Assembly (NCBI GenBank): GCA_020086605.1
Contig: JACBWW010000051.1
Coordinates: 2,423,810-2,487,809, forward strand
DNA length: 64,000 bases
Direction: 5' to 3'
Source of the DNA: Lanius collurio
Lineage: Eukaryota; Chordata; Aves; Passeriformes; Laniidae
The position numbers and the translations under genes were made by a program. Within the stretch, counting starts at the first letter, position 1; each line of letters begins with the position of its first letter. The notes under the pieces were generated by a model, which did not search any database, had not been told where the DNA came from, and saw only the letters and a list, made by a program, of their open reading frames with translations. Below, in pieces: positions 36,849 through 51,000 of this stretch.

Positions 36849-39565
36849 TGGTCAGAACAAGTAAGATTATAATTTCTGTTGAGGCTTTTTAGAACTAATG
36901 AAAATTATCAACATGTCGCACAGCTGCATTTCAGTTTTGTTTGTCAAAGCCCAGAACAGAATTGATTTTATAAATAGATACTAAATGTGAGCACAGAATA
37001 TGCATACTGATGAGCTCAGGATAAAACTTTGTTTAGAAATAGTTTTACAATTTGCCCATAAAGAGGAAAAAGAATTATATGTCAAACAGAACAATATAAA
37101 GTAATTTTTTCTGAAGTCATTTATGCAGTTTCATATCCTTTGCAATTTATCTTCCATAAGTGTTTTTTTTTCTTTCTGCTCCTTGATGAGATAGAAAAAG
37201 TTTTCATGTGTAGCAGAAAGGAATCACATGCTTGGAAAATAGAACATCTTGTTTGACTGTAGCACAAATTCAATGAGTCTGACAGGAGTTTTTTAGAAAA
37301 AGTTAGTTAAAATCAGGTTGATCTGGGCACCATTTCCCTACTTAAAGTGACTGGATAATTCCTACTGCTTGTAGAATGATTAAATTTTTGTTAAGCAGCA
37401 GAGGAGGTTGAATAGGGTTCTTCAAAGTCTGCTTTGCAACACACTCTTCACGAGTCCTACAGACTTGTTGATCTTTTTGGTATAACTTTCAGGGGTGTCT
37501 TTAGGATTCTCCAAATTCATCTGCTGCAGAGACTTGGAAATATTATCTTAATCAGACTATATGATTGTTAATAGATAAAAACTGCTTGGATTGTGATAAT
37601 GTGGCACTGGTTAACAAAGCTATTTTTATTGAGGGAAAAGAAGCAAATACCAGCTATATAGCTCACTTCCTATCAAAGCTGAAGGATGTTTTGCTGTTCT
37701 GAATTATAGAGCAGGTGTACACCCACTATGTGCCATCCAGTTGGCAAGGTATGACCTCAGTGAATACATAAAATATGAGTTTGGCAAGCTGTGCTCCTGA
37801 TTAGCTGTGCAGTGGCCCAGTGGTGTGGCTGGAGCCAGAGGCGCCGCTCCCCGGAGTTCCTGCTCTCCAGCTAATGCTGGGTGGCCTCTAAAGCCTGCCT
37901 GACATTATAAAGGTGGTTGTCTAAATCACAGGTTGTAATAACCATTCTGGTTTGTGGTGTTTGGAAAATAATGTTTGTTCCATAGAACAGCTGAGGATAG
38001 CTCTGAAAAATCAACATCACTGATGGGAAAGGAAAAAGCTGCTGAGATTGACAGGTATTGGCATTTTTATTGGGTATAACCAGTGTGGCTGGTGTTGTTA
38101 ATAAGAGCAGGAGCAAAAATTGAGATATGTAAACCATTGGAGACAATAAGTGTTGCAATAAAGTGACAATAATTTTGCTGGGGTTTTTTTGTTTTAAAAT
38201 TTAATGTGTCATATTTTCCCATTAGTTTTCATATTGCATCAAGAATAGTCAGTTATTCATTTTCCTTTAAGTTATAGTTTGCCAGCTGTGTTTTGCCACC
38301 AGGTTATTTTGTCACTGCTGTGCTACATACCCTTCTAAAGTGATTTAACTTTGTAATAAGTACTCAAAAACAATATGCATGGCTGAAAAATTTTGATTCA
38401 GCCATACTGCAGAAGTGAGCATCATCCTTGGATTTGATTTTGACAGATTAATACCTCTGCCTTCATCTCTCTCAATTTAAAATTGACAACATAGCTGATA
38501 GATTAGTGCTTTTCTTAAGTCTGCTCCTAAAACCTCATTGCTAGCTATGAATTTATGTGTTGTACAAAATTAATATGAAGAACAATGGCTGTCAGAGCAT
38601 GGTTCAAGACTAAGCAGATCCTTTTACTTTAGTTTCTTTGGAGAGATAAAATACATCTTTCATTTTTGAAGGAAAGAAAATTTTAAGCATTTATCTTCAT
38701 TCTCTAATTTTGAAAATTCCTTTCTCAGTAGTTTAGGCCTGGGAGTTAGGGTAAATAGATGTACTGATGCAAATCCATGGTTTGATTTCAAGTTGGATTG
38801 GTCCTTGTTAAATTCTCTGCCACAAATTTAACAGAAGGTGCCTTATACAAATTACATCTTGTTCAAAATGTAGCTGCCAGAATATTAATTTGAATAAAAT
38901 ATTCACAACCCACATTTTTTCCAACTTCTCGATCTTTTGCTGAATTTTCCAATCTGTTGATTATGTGCTTCTGTGTATTTCCTGATTAACTGGCAAGTTT
39001 TTGGAAAAAAGCCATCTTAGGGATTCCTTGTGTTCCTCTGAACCCAGGCTGAGTTCTGGCTCTTTTGTCATACTCTTCTGAATATCTGCTTGTTGGTCCA
39101 GCACATCCAAATGAGTGACTGGTATGACTGTGTTTATTTGGGAGTTATTTCATTTTGGTACAGACTGAATCAATTCATTCCGGCTGATACACCAGAGCTT
39201 TTTCCAGCTTCACTTAACCAGACCTGAGAGCCTTAGATTTTCTGAGGGATTGAAGTGTTTCTAAGTGGCAGGTGAGGGGAGCTGATGTGGCTTTCACACC
39301 TGAGCTGGACGTGGCCCCTCTTCCACGTTCTCAGCATTGCATTTCCCAGAGAACAGCTCAGAGTTGGGACCAGGAGCTGCATCCTGGCTTTGGGATGTGA
39401 CTCCTCCCCTCTGAGGGCTGCTTGAGAGTAAACTGAAAGTGTAGAGAGCAGGTGAGAGTCAAGAATAACGTGAAAGCATCTGGTATAGACTGGCAGAGGG
39501 ATCTCTCTGCCTTCCATGGCAAGGGAACTGGAGATGTCAGAGTGTCCCAGCGCTGCGAGGTCTGT

Positions 39566-39655
39566 GGGGTGGGATGGGATGGGATGGGGTGGGGTGGGAT
39601 GGGATGGGATGGGATGGGATGGGATGGGATGGGATGGGATGGGATGGGTCGGGTC
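39566..39655 (+). repeat. GGGAT-type pentanucleotide array, 18 units
   Basis: Eighteen consecutive 5-bp units: thirteen GGGAT, three GGGGT near the left end and two GGGTC at the right end. The + strand has regularly spaced G3 runs with 2-nt loops, an ideal pattern for intramolecular G-quadruplexes. Reading frames across it (GMGWD-like or HPIPS-like repeats) are artefacts. Confidence 0.97.
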
Positions 39656-40177
39656 ACTCCTTCCTCATGTCTGTGTCCAGCTTCTCACAGTCACCCTCAG
39701 AACAGACTTCTAAACCAGTTGAAGATTACTTTAACAGATAGTAATACACTGGTTTGATTGTATTTGGATTGCCTCCTAAGGAGAAAATGTTATTTATATT
39801 ATAACTGTCAGAGAATAGAAGAAGAATTGCCTTAACAAACGCATTACATCCATGTGTTTATAGATCCACACTCCCTTAGGGAATGCTGCCAAAGATGATA
39901 TTCCTCACGTTTGGTTTGTGTGCTGCATCTTACAGTAGAAAAATACATGCTGTAAAGGCATTATTATCCTCATAAATGAGGTCTTGATTAAAAAGAAAAT
40001 TTAAATGTGTCCTTAAATCTTACTGAGGCCAGGGGGGCATAAAAATAAACTGAAAATTAAGTATATGTTCAGCATCTTTAATAACTTGACTATATTCTAC
40101 TGCTGGGCCCAGAATTTTATGAAATGTATTTTTGAAATTATTCAGATGTGGTGCAGTGTATTTATGAAATAAACATC

Positions 40178-40222
40178 CTTTTTCTTTCTTTTTTTTCCTG
40201 TTTTTTTTGTTTGTTTGTTTTT
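40178..40222. repeat. T-rich low-complexity tract with TTTG repeats
   Basis: Pyrimidine runs are followed by T8 and several TTTG units. This is a simple-sequence tract. Confidence 0.85.
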
Positions 40223-42644
40223 ACAATATACTAATTTCACAGGTTAGATTTAGCAGTATGTGTGAAAACTAAGTTTTTTACTGTGTTTTGATGGTGTCCT
40301 GGTTTTTAATAATAGAAAGAAAATGTAAAGTAGTCCTGTCTTTTCTTTTCCTTTCAGGATATGATATTTTTCAGTGTACTCAAGGATAGCAAAATCTGGT
40401 GTCTATTAGGGAAGTACTGTGTGCTTGCAGAGCTTTAGCTGTGGTACCTTGGGAGCAGGCTGCCCCAGGGCTCATATCAGGACAGGGCTCATAGCCCTTG
40501 CTGCTGGTGTGGAGGTCACTGCCCGGGTCCTTGGGTTTAATTTTCCTTTAAAATTAATTTCTGTGTAGGAAGTTTCCATAAAAGACACAGGGAGAATGGC
40601 AGTGGCTGCTAAAGCTGAAGCTTCATGTTGGCAAATGAGACTTAGTCTCATGAAATCTTGATGCTGTTTTCTAAAGTACTGTAAAATCCAATATTCTAGT
40701 GAGGTCATTTTCCACTGTGAGGTAAATACTAGGTTATAGATAAAGAAATTTTTTTTATAACATATAATTCAGAAATATTTCTTACATAATCTATCTTTCT
40801 ACATTGTTTAAATATGATCTCCTTGTGCTTAATTAAAATAAAGTAAAATTCTGGGGAAAAAAAAAATTTAGAAATCTGTCCTGCTTGGACATGGGGAATG
40901 GCTGCACCAATGGAGTGCAAATGTCTGCTCACAAACACACTGACTTAACCTTTTCTCTGCTAATACATTAAATTTTATAAAATGTAAGGAAGTACCATTA
41001 CATTTGAAGCCTGGATTTTGTTAACTTTAGCTGAGGAAAGATGTTAGAGATTCCTGAGGAGGAGCACAGGAGGTTGGCAGCTTTCTGCAGCTCAGTGCCA
41101 ATGCATTGCTGCTTCAGCAGCTGAGGGTAAAGGAGCACTTTGGTGCCCTCTCCTTAGGAATTATTGTCTCGAGGAGCTTCAGAAGGGAGCAGCTCTGGGA
41201 CTGGAGGGGCATTGCCTCCCTTCATCTCCCCAAAGGCACTTTTCCTTACTCATCAAGGGCATCATCATCAATGGCAGGACGAGTTACAGGGAGATGTTGG
41301 GCAGCAGTGCTGTGGAACTGCAGCTAAAAGGTCAATTCTCACACGGTTTAAGGTGGGCACAAATGTACCCTGCAGTCATGCAAGGAAAAACAGAGAGACT
41401 TAGGGCAACTCTCACGTTTAGGAATGGAAGGTGTGGTTGTGAGTCTGCAGGAACAAGGCAGACTTTTCTTGGTTTATGGTATGAAGTGTGTTTCAAATCA
41501 CTTGGAAAATGTTAACTGATAAATAAACACCTTTTTCTGGAAGCTTTTAATGTGAATTTTTGGATTGTGTATTACAAGCAATGAAAATCTCGTAACACTG
41601 GAATGCAAAAAGCAATGTACCTTATCAGCTTTTGTGAAAAATAAACCATATTACATGTATTTACACTAATTGTATAATTAGACATTCAAATTACAGTATG
41701 TAAATACTTAGTAATCAGCTGAAATTTGCTTTGAAAAACAAGATAATTCCCTCAACACAGGCTACCTTAAAAGAATGTTAAGTTAGGAGAAACCCCACGA
41801 AAGTACAATGAGAAAATTAGCCTGCAGTAATCAAAACCTCAATAACAGGGGAGCAATGTGTAATTCCATCATTTCCTTTTGTTTGCAGCTATTTTTAATG
41901 ATTTGAAGCCTAATCAGGTGATGTGCTGAGCACTGTGAAATAAATAGGAGTTCTCAAGGATGTGTAAAGCTAAAGCCTAGCTTACTCTAAGGATTTGCCT
42001 TATTCCACTAAAAAGGGGGAACCTCTCTCTTTTTCATTGAGGAAACCTCTTGCTCTTTAGAAAAAGTCTTGGAAGATACAGGGAGTGAGGAGTTGGATGT
42101 GGCAAAGAGCCACACAGTGAAATTGCAGCCAAACATACTTTTAAAAGGCAGTCCCAGGGCTGGGGAGTTTCGCTGAATTAGCAGAACCTGTAGTATTTGT
42201 TATGGTTACTCCATCTCAGCCTAAACGTGCTCCAGATACAGTGTGTAAATAAAAACACTTCTCCCCGTGGAATGGAATTCTTTCAGTGTTAAATAATCGA
42301 GCATCATTTTTGTAAATTGCTGGTTGTTGTTTTTGACTGACATGTTTACTTAGATAAAGTAACAGTTTTTCCTCAAAGAAATCTACTTAGTGTCTAGATG
42401 ACATAAACACATTGGGGTTTTTGTGGAAGAAAGAATTCCCAAGTGTTCTTTACAGTTATGCCTAATTCTCTTTCAGGCTTAGAGCGTTATTTAATGTTTT
42501 TCTTTCCTTTGCACTGGCTCAGTTACAGTCTATATTTTCCTGTATTTGGAAAAAAGTGCCCTTGGTGAGTGTAGGACTGGAGTTTGCTTAGGCAACCCCT
42601 TCTTGCTGTGTAGCCTGGACCTCGTGAATCAATTCTAGCCTGTG

Positions 42645-42665
42645 CTGCTGCTGCTGCTGCTGCTG
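42645..42665 (+). repeat. (CTG)7 trinucleotide repeat
   Basis: Seven uninterrupted CTG units are preceded by TG. The open frame passing through begins with GTG and reads poly-leucine followed by a small-residue stretch, imitating a signal peptide. Without an ATG or homology it is not called as a gene. Confidence 0.95.
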
Positions 42666-45600
42666 GGTTTGCTGGCTGGCATGAGTGCATGTGATAAGCC
42701 ACACACTTTGCTTGACACTGATTTTTGCAACTCTAGCTTGCTTTACTTATCTAAATGTGGCCGTTGTGGTGGTGAAATGAGAGGTGAGGGGCTGTGGTCA
42801 CGGGACACAAATCAGCATGGCTTTCATGTGAGAAAATGTTCTTCAGGGCTGCTGACTCAGACAACAATGGCTAAACCCTGTGTGCTGACACTTCCTTCCT
42901 TCTGTGGTATGGCAGTAAATGCAAGGAGGGAAGGACTGAGAGAGTGTGGAGATGATGAGAATTTTGGGAAAGAGAGAGGGTGGTGAGAGTGTCATAAGAT
43001 GTACCCCCATGCCAGGTTTTCTTGGCAGATGGAAGGCTTTTAAAATTTAGTTCAGAATTACAATTAAATCTGAAGCAGCAATAAAAGAGCCAGTACAGCT
43101 ACAGCACTAATGCCTTACTAAAATGATGACATGATTGTATAAACCAGTATTATTACTTTATACTAAAGAAAAATATTTAAATAGTGTAGTAACTATTGAT
43201 GCTTAAGACCTTATTCCTGTTGGTCCCCAATACCTAAATGGAGAGATTTGCTCTTTGTTAGATCTCAGACCATTTACCAGGCAGGGAACAACTCTGTGTT
43301 CCTTTCTGGCTATCCACAGTAGGTAGGAGAGCCAGTAAAGAAAGTCCTCAGGTCTGCAGTCTCACTGCCTGGATCACTGAGGAGCCCTGGCAGGTGCTGC
43401 AGACAAATGGGATTTGCAGCCACCGAAGGGCAGTGCCAGAGCATGGCTTTCTTTCCCAAACATGAAGTGTGCTGCTAAGGACATTTAGCAGGTGTCCCAC
43501 ACAGAGGTAGGGTGGTAAGTGGGATCAGCATTATCCCCTGGCTGCAGTGGGAGCCTGGAGCAGCTGCTCAGCCCCAGCTCCAGCCCCTCTGTGAGCCTCC
43601 ACTGTGCCTTTGCCCTGGCACCTGCATTTCTGGGTGCTGAGCATCTGGTTGTGAAAGAGCAGGAGATTATGTGCAGTAACAACTTGGAAATGTTGAATCA
43701 TGGTCATCTTGACCAGCTCCAGGCAGCCTGCTCTTGCAAGCTGTGTGCTTGCAGGTTATATATTCAAAAGCTTGAGTTGGGTAAATTCACTGGTAAATTG
43801 AAGTAATCCAAGCATGGCAAGGGAACATTCTTTGTAATCCAAGTGTGTGGTCAGGATAACCATGAATATGCTTTGCACTGAATACATAATGCAGCAGCTT
43901 AGAACAGCCTGGCTGCAAGGGCAGGCCTGATGAGCAGTTTCTGGACTGCAGCTGGTGGACACTCGGGCTCTAGCAGTTACTGAGAGGGTACCAATGCCAT
44001 GGTATTGTACTGCAAAGTTCTTCTGATTTGCTACTTGTGTGAAGACAACATTGATGAAAACCAACAAGTGACTTCTGGAAAGACTGTGGGCTGTGCTGTG
44101 ATCCCAAAATAACATGCAGAGGCTGACAAGACTGAGTCATTCCACTTAAAAAGAGTGTAGTCACTACTACTGATAAAGATGTTGAAAAAATTCCCTTTAC
44201 ATTTCTGATATTTGGGTTATTCTATCCATTTTTATCCATTGATTCTTAAAGAAGATACCTGACTTTATAAAACCATAGGACTAGATGCAATAGGTTCATG
44301 GTGGCATCTCTGGAGTTTTGGGCAGTTTCCAAATTTTTCTAGGCAAACAATGAATTGTCACCCTCTAAAAGAGAGAACTACAGCCAAGAATTATAGCAAT
44401 CAAACAAATCCATAAGGATTTCCAGGAAATAACAATTGAACCCACCAGTCAAGATGGCAGTGGCTTAAAAAAAACTGTCCTTCATTCCAAGATGGGCAAA
44501 ATTCCCAGGGTGACAACAACAGTTTCTCCAGAAACTCAGTTAAAGGAAATTTAGATCATTTTCTCTGAGACAAAAGAGGATGTTTGAACATACCACAGTC
44601 ATTGATCGAGGCACAAATAAAAAAGAGTGTCAGCTCTAAAACCCAGTGTAGTACTTCAGTTCTGTGCTCTTAGAGGGTCTCCTGCATAGGGTGTTTTTGT
44701 TTTTATGCCACCAGCCATCATGTATCCAAACTGCAGGCTCGTTACTTTGTCACATGCTGGAAATACACACAGGAAAATACTCTAATAGGTGTTAGAGATT
44801 AATTTAAAATTATTAGAAATTCAACAGCCAAAGCTTGCTATAATGATCTATTTCTGTATAAAACAGGACTTTCTAAAAGTGTTCATTTTTGACCATTGCA
44901 TATTATCTTATCATGTCAATGAAGATAATGGTTCTGTGTAACTTTCCCTTATCTGAGGGGATATATTTGATAAAAAACCTCTTTAAGAATTCTTATGTTA
45001 ACACTCTCTGTCTAAAGGGAAACTGATAGCTTAGTTTTCCCATGAGAGCTTATCATTGACCCCAATACATGGACACTTTGTAATGGGTTTCCCTTGAGCT
45101 TTGCTTATTTTTAATAGAATCAGATGGTTCAAATCATAGCAATTTGAGAAATCTGATTCTCCTTCTTGTAATTTAAGGTATCATCTTGTCATCCATGTAT
45201 TAGGACAGATGTTGTGCATGGTTTGTATTCAGAGCAGTTCAGTGAAAAGCAGTGTCATTAATATTTGTCCCAACTCTGCTGCTCTGTTACCTCTTGTTGT
45301 TTCTTGTGTACATAGCTGTCAGTGTTGCTGCTGACATCCTTCTTCAGGGAGACTTGATTAACAGCAATAAGTTATTGGGAAGTGCTCAGTTAGAAGTGTC
45401 TCACTGCTGGTGGTGGCACCTGCTGAGCCTCTTGTGCTTTAAGCACGGCATTTCTGCAGGGCTTTTCAGGCCTGATGTTCTTGAGTCAGTTCATGAGGAG
45501 TGGAACAAGGAATGTTGGGTGCACTGGTGTGGCTTTGGTGGGACCCTGGCTGTGATGGCACAGGGGAGGGGAAGCCTGAAGTGCTGTGAATGTGCCAGGC

Positions 45601-48034
45601 ATTTCAGTGGGTCAGAGAGACAGCAACTGGGTACCAGTTAAATAAAAGAGAATGAAAGGGAGCCAAGTGCTTTGTCCTTCAGTTTCAGCTCAGTCTTTTG
45701 TATCTCCTCTTTCGTCTGTGATAAACGTTGATAGCAAAAGATGTTTTTTCTTTCACTAGGTTCAAGCCCACTGTGCAAACCAGGTTCTTTTTCTGTGAGG
45801 GGAAATTTCAGGATTTCCATTTCATGAACACAGTTATAAAGTGCTGCCACTAAGAATTTGTGTCAGTTATTTGTACTAATTAATAATCCCTTTCTGTATT
45901 ATTGTGTGCCCATTATTTCAATGCAAAAATATTCCCTCCCAATTTCCCTTTATTGACCACACCCTAAACCTCATTCTAACCAAATGAAAAGGACTGATGA
46001 CTCAGGAATGCAGTCTCTGTCGAACTGTCAAGCGCTTACAGGAAAAGAGCAGTTAAAAAAGCTGGAAGCAGTTTGGAGGCAGTCTCAGATTGATGGGAAA
46101 AGGAGCTTTCCCAGGCCTTTGACTGGCCATGGATGTTAACACAGTGCAAGTGTCTTCTTTCTGTTTTTGAGAATGCATTTTCTTTCCATGCTTTTTGGAG
46201 ATGTTCATCACCTGGTTCTCCATCTCATGATGTACCTGGTTGATACATCGGGGTTTTTTTCAAATTCTATATTATAGACTACATGTGCATAGCTTGCCAA
46301 CCTTCTATGGGAGAAACAGTATTTGGAATGAATTATTCCCAGTTTTAGTTATTTTCAAAGCACTGAATAGATTTATTTTCCCCTGGTGTCTGAGTAGCTC
46401 TCAGTACCCCAGACTTGGGAGAGCCACTAACTGCTTTTTTGTGGGTGGCACAGACTCACTTCAGTAGCATTTGTTACTAGAAAGTACATGGAACTTGAAG
46501 GAAGTCACTTTTCTTAGAACTGTTAAAAATAAAAATAATAAAAATAAAGGCTTTCAAGCATCTACATGTATCTGTTTATCTTATTTGATTTTGGTAATTT
46601 CCAAATACATGCATGTGAAATATGTGCTGTCTGCTGACTGTACTGACTGGGCTGCAGTGACAAATGGAGATTGGCATGAAGGGTTTCAGCTCAGCACCTT
46701 CCCAGTGCCATGGTACAGCTGCCTTGAGCCCCCTTTGGAGCTCCCTGGTGGCCCCAAGGCTTTCTGAGGCCATCAGCCCTCTTGCCCCAAGGTTTCTTGA
46801 GTGCCCTGTGGAGCCTCATGACTGTGCCTGTGGGTGAATTTGGAGCTGAGTGAGAAGTCAAGTCATGATGCCAAACTGAGGAGGAGCACATGTCCACTGT
46901 ACCTTCTTTGACCCATGGTAGTTTATCCTGAAAGGCAGGAAAGCCAGGGACAACACCAGTATCTTCTCCCTGGAGTCCCACCCCAAGGGTCTGAAGAGCA
47001 GCTCTTCCAGGAGCCATTCCTCATTGCACAGACCCAACCCAGCTCTCCAAGCCAGAGATCACACATTTTAGAGTTGTTGTTGTGGCATAAAAATTATATA
47101 GATATGTCTTGGAAGCATTGGGGTGTCCCACATGTTTTCTCATGTTTGGGATGAAGGGAAGGTAGGTCACAGTGGTTTCCATGAAGAATTACAGTTGTGC
47201 TTCTCTAGTTGGAAAATGTGAGATTATGAACAGGAAAAAAAATCTTCTAAGGATTTATGCTCAGTGGAAATCAAAGGTGTGTTTTAATTTGGATTAGGTA
47301 TCACTAATGTCTCTTGGCCACTCTGTACTTCATTTCCTGCTTTCTCACTTATCTTGAACTTCTCTGTTTAAAATTTTAGGGTTCATTCTCTATTCGGAAG
47401 TATTACCACCCCCTCCAATAATCTGTCATTTTCCACATTGATTTTTCTTCTTCTTTCATTATAGTGCAGCACTGTTCCTTCATTGACCTTATTTTTGGTT
47501 TCTCACCATCCTTTTTTCCTTCACTTGCCATGTCTATGCCCACTGTTCTTTAACATGTTCCTGCTCACAAACACACTCACACTCTCACCTTGTTTAATTG
47601 CTATTCCTTCTGAACTCTTCCAATTCTCACCTCCCTATTCTGAGTCCCATATTTCATCTGTGCCAGTTTTTATTACTGCCACTTTTATCAGTGTCTTCTT
47701 CAAGCTTCCATCACCCTTTGTGTTACTGCAAACGAATGATCTCATGGGAACTGTATCTGCTCTTTCATTTTTCCTTCTTTCAACACCAGTGTGATTAATC
47801 CTGCTCTTTCTGATTGGCCCGTGCAATGATGATTGAGCTGTCACTCAGACTTTCACCCTGTCTTACCACTGGTATGAGCCTGAACCTCAAACCCTGAGAG
47901 GTGCGGCACTGTCAGGAGGATGGGAGGCAGTCATTTACAAAGTGGCTCTGTGTCTCAGGCACTTCCCCAGCTTATGAAAGCAGAAAATACTCTGCAGGAC
48001 TCACTAATGAATCAGGATACAGCAGTGCCACTAC

Positions 48035-48044
48035 ATTACGTAAT
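48035..48044. promoter_or_regulatory. Perfect PAR-bZIP/E4BP4-type palindrome
   Basis: ATTACGTAAT is an exact 10-bp palindrome and matches the consensus bound by PAR bZIP proteins (DBP, HLF, TEF) and the repressor NFIL3/E4BP4. It contains a CpG retained in a CpG-poor region. Binding here is inference from the motif only. Confidence 0.3.
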
Positions 48045-51000
48045 CTTGCATCCCTCGAGATGAATGAATTATGGATACAAAACCATTATCACTTCCTCTT
48101 GGCAACATTTTCACTCTCTGTCAAGCTGTATACCTGTGACTTGTTGGCAGAGCGTTATTTCCTTCCTTCCCCAGCATACTACAAAGCTTCTGGAAGTTTT
48201 GTATTTGTACTATTCTTGCAGAACTGCTTTAATTATTTTTCCTCTGAATTCCCTTTGCTATTATACCATTAACCTCTTACATCTTACATTTATTGCTTTA
48301 TTCATTTTAATAATTTTAGTTTCATGAATAAGCATCGTATAATGCAAAGTGTTTTCAACATCACTAAGAATTCAAATTGATAATATCAAGGTTCTACTAT
48401 ATTTATATTGGACTTCCTAATGTGGAAAATTCAAAAGTTCAGAGAGACCACAAGGAAAACTGCCTTTGTCAAAAGTATGGGTACCTAATCAGAAAAATGA
48501 ACACATGGTCCAGGCCACCTTTAAAATTCTGATCATGATACTGTAAGAAGAACCTTATGAAAATGCAACTTCTCTTACTAATAAGAGAACTAATTTTTTT
48601 TGCATTTCCAATTAAGATTTGAGACTTTTTTATTTTAATGCAAATGTCCCTTCTTTTGATCAAAAAGCCTATATGCTCTTCCCATGTGTGAAGTTCTTTT
48701 AATGGCATCTTTTCAAACATATCATAGTGCATATTCAGTATAATTTATAAATAATGTGGTGTGTTAGGTCAAAGCATCTTATAACATTACATCAAGGATT
48801 GGGGATGTGCAATCTCTGCTCCTGTAGAGGCAGGTGCTGTATTAATCTCCTTTAGGCTTTCATTTTCACTCTTCCTTCTCTTTATAATCCACTCCCACGG
48901 GTGGGGTAACTAAAATGAACAGAGGGAATATGCCTTTAAACGGCCCAGTGAATTGGTTTCTGTTAAAGCTGCCTGTGTAAGAATGGGCCAGTGAAACTGG
49001 CACAAAGTCAAATAGGGGAGAGAGATTAATTCATTTTCTGTCACTCTTGAGAGCAGAGTTCAAACCAATCCAAGGAGACAAAAAGACCCTTTGCATGTGT
49101 GCTTAGTATGTGCAGTGGGCAGCAGGGAGGTGTCCAAACTGCTCTGTCCCAGCTCCTGCTTTAGAGGAGCATCTCCAGCCCAGGCACAGGTGTGGGGTGT
49201 GGTGTCAGCCCAGGAGCTGAACTTGGCAGGCTGGGGGTGCTTTGTAAGCAGCTGAGGGATAAGTCAAGGTCCCACTGGAAGGGCCTCATTAAGGGTGCTA
49301 CACCAGCAGACAAGTTTATTCTTCCAATCCAATAAAAATTAACACTTCTTAATCAAATAGAATATGACATAATGCATTTCTTAGTTTTCTAGAAATGTTT
49401 GTAACACCTGTAGAAAGCAGTAGAATAATTTTTAACTTTTTAAACCACAAGACATATTTCTGTAATATTATTAAAGCAATTTATTAAACTTTACAAAAAA
49501 ACCCCAAAAGTCTAGAGGTTTAATATTCTATTTTCCATTTTCTTCCATAGAATATTGAAATAAAGGCAGAGGGCAAGCTGTACTCTATTTAACAGCAGTA
49601 AAATGGCAATATAGAAGAAAAATAAAGTGCAGGATATGTCAGCAGGATTTAACTGGATGGCATGAGTAGCAGGTGAGATTTTCTGCAGCAAAACAAAGGA
49701 GATGAGGCCATGTTTTTTAATTATGGCACTGTTAGCATGGACACTGTGCAACACCTACACAAGATGTAATCTCTAATGACAAAAACCTCCAATAATCTAA
49801 GGACATTAGTTCAGTGCTGTTCCCAGAAAATGCTGTTCTCTGAATTTATGTAGCAACTTCCTAGAACAGGTATTTTGGTTAAAACAAAAACTGAGGCAAG
49901 AAAAATCCAGTTTTTCTGGTGAGCCACAGCAGTTGCTGGCTCTGTCCAGCAAAGGAACTGGACTGAAACGACAGCCCAGCACAGCTGTCATCAGTGGTCT
50001 GTGGGAAGACTGCATGATTTGTCTGCATGTGCTAAACCCAAAGATTCCAGTCCTTTAACAGCCCTGTAAGCACAATCAGTGTCTTTTATGCTGGTTTTGC
50101 ATGTTGCAGAAATGAAAGCACAAAAATAGACAAATCTTGCATTTTTCTTATTGCAAAAAATGTACAGGTTTTTCATCTGCTGACTGGCTTATGGACAATT
50201 TAAGTTGTACTTTTCTTGAGCTCAGCTAAGGAGGCTGTGAGTAGGCCAAGGACCCAGCAAAGTGCCCAGAACAGGCAACAAGCACATGATTTAGTCAAAA
50301 GGCATCACTTGAACCCATTCTTGCTTTATTCTAAATACCTCTGCTTCTCTATTGTTTTCCTCTTCCTTGTGTTATGTTCTTGTATGATCCTTTGCCTGGA
50401 TTCATGGGAGATTCTTTACCAAGTCTTTCTGGGATTACTTTGTTCTTTTAACAAGAAATGTCATATTAGGTCAAACAAATTCAGCAGTAACTCTGTGTAT
50501 GTATTTCTTCTCAGCACTTTGTCTGTAAGGTTTTTTTTTCTCTCCATTTGTTAATTATATGTAGTGACTTATGAAGGATTACATTAAAACATTTAAAATA
50601 ATTGGTATGATGGGGATGTTATTAGTCACCATTATCACCGACAGGTGATAATTTTCTACTTTGTCCCTTCTGTTTGGGGATAATGCAGGGGAAGTCTGGT
50701 AATGGGGGAAGAAATGCTGACTAGATTAAAGAAATGTTGGATTTGATTCATTTCTCATGCACTCTATCTCCACTGGTTCCACAGAGTTGTTCTTCATTTA
50801 TATCAGTGTAATGTAGGGAAAATAATTTTCTTAAACTATACTATTGTATGTGATTCATCTTGTGTTTTATCAGCCTAGAATGTATATATTGTATTTTTAA
50901 TGTTGACAACATATCATTCAAATCACAATCACACATTTAAACTAACTAAAATATTATCCATTATACCAGAGTGGTGTTTCTCTTTTCTGGTGGCTTCTTT

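Larger units (their letters stand above)
31580..39565. other. Non-coding AT-rich stretch
   Basis: No gene is visible. Open frames include an ATG-started one of about 101 codons at 33215-33520 with no recognisable family. Small repeats (TTTGA triplet, poly-A, an 18-bp duplication) are listed separately. A GC-rich CpG-containing patch around 37820-37860 ('ggcgccgctccccgg') is too short to call. No RNA gene was seen. Confidence 0.6.

Noticed and set aside
39358..39757. Repetitive open frames reading HPIPS or GMGWD
   Set aside because: They are translations of the GGGAT pentanucleotide array.
42863..42870. AACAATGG SOX-type site beside an AP-1-like word
   Set aside because: A single short motif next to a microsatellite; chance occurrence is likely.
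42642..42986. Open frame starting with poly-leucine that resembles a signal peptide and a cysteine-rich secreted peptide
   Set aside because: It starts at GTG, the leucines come from the (CTG)7 microsatellite, and no family or splice context supports a gene.
43756..44164. Two overlapping minus-strand open frames (119 and 64 codons) considered as a decayed element
   Set aside because: No recognisable motif, no ends or repeats, and similar composition in both frames; no firm call possible.
45252..45641. 129-codon + strand open frame with a hydrophobic start
   Set aside because: It starts at GTG, has no homology that I recognise, and the hydrophobic run is typical of T-rich DNA.
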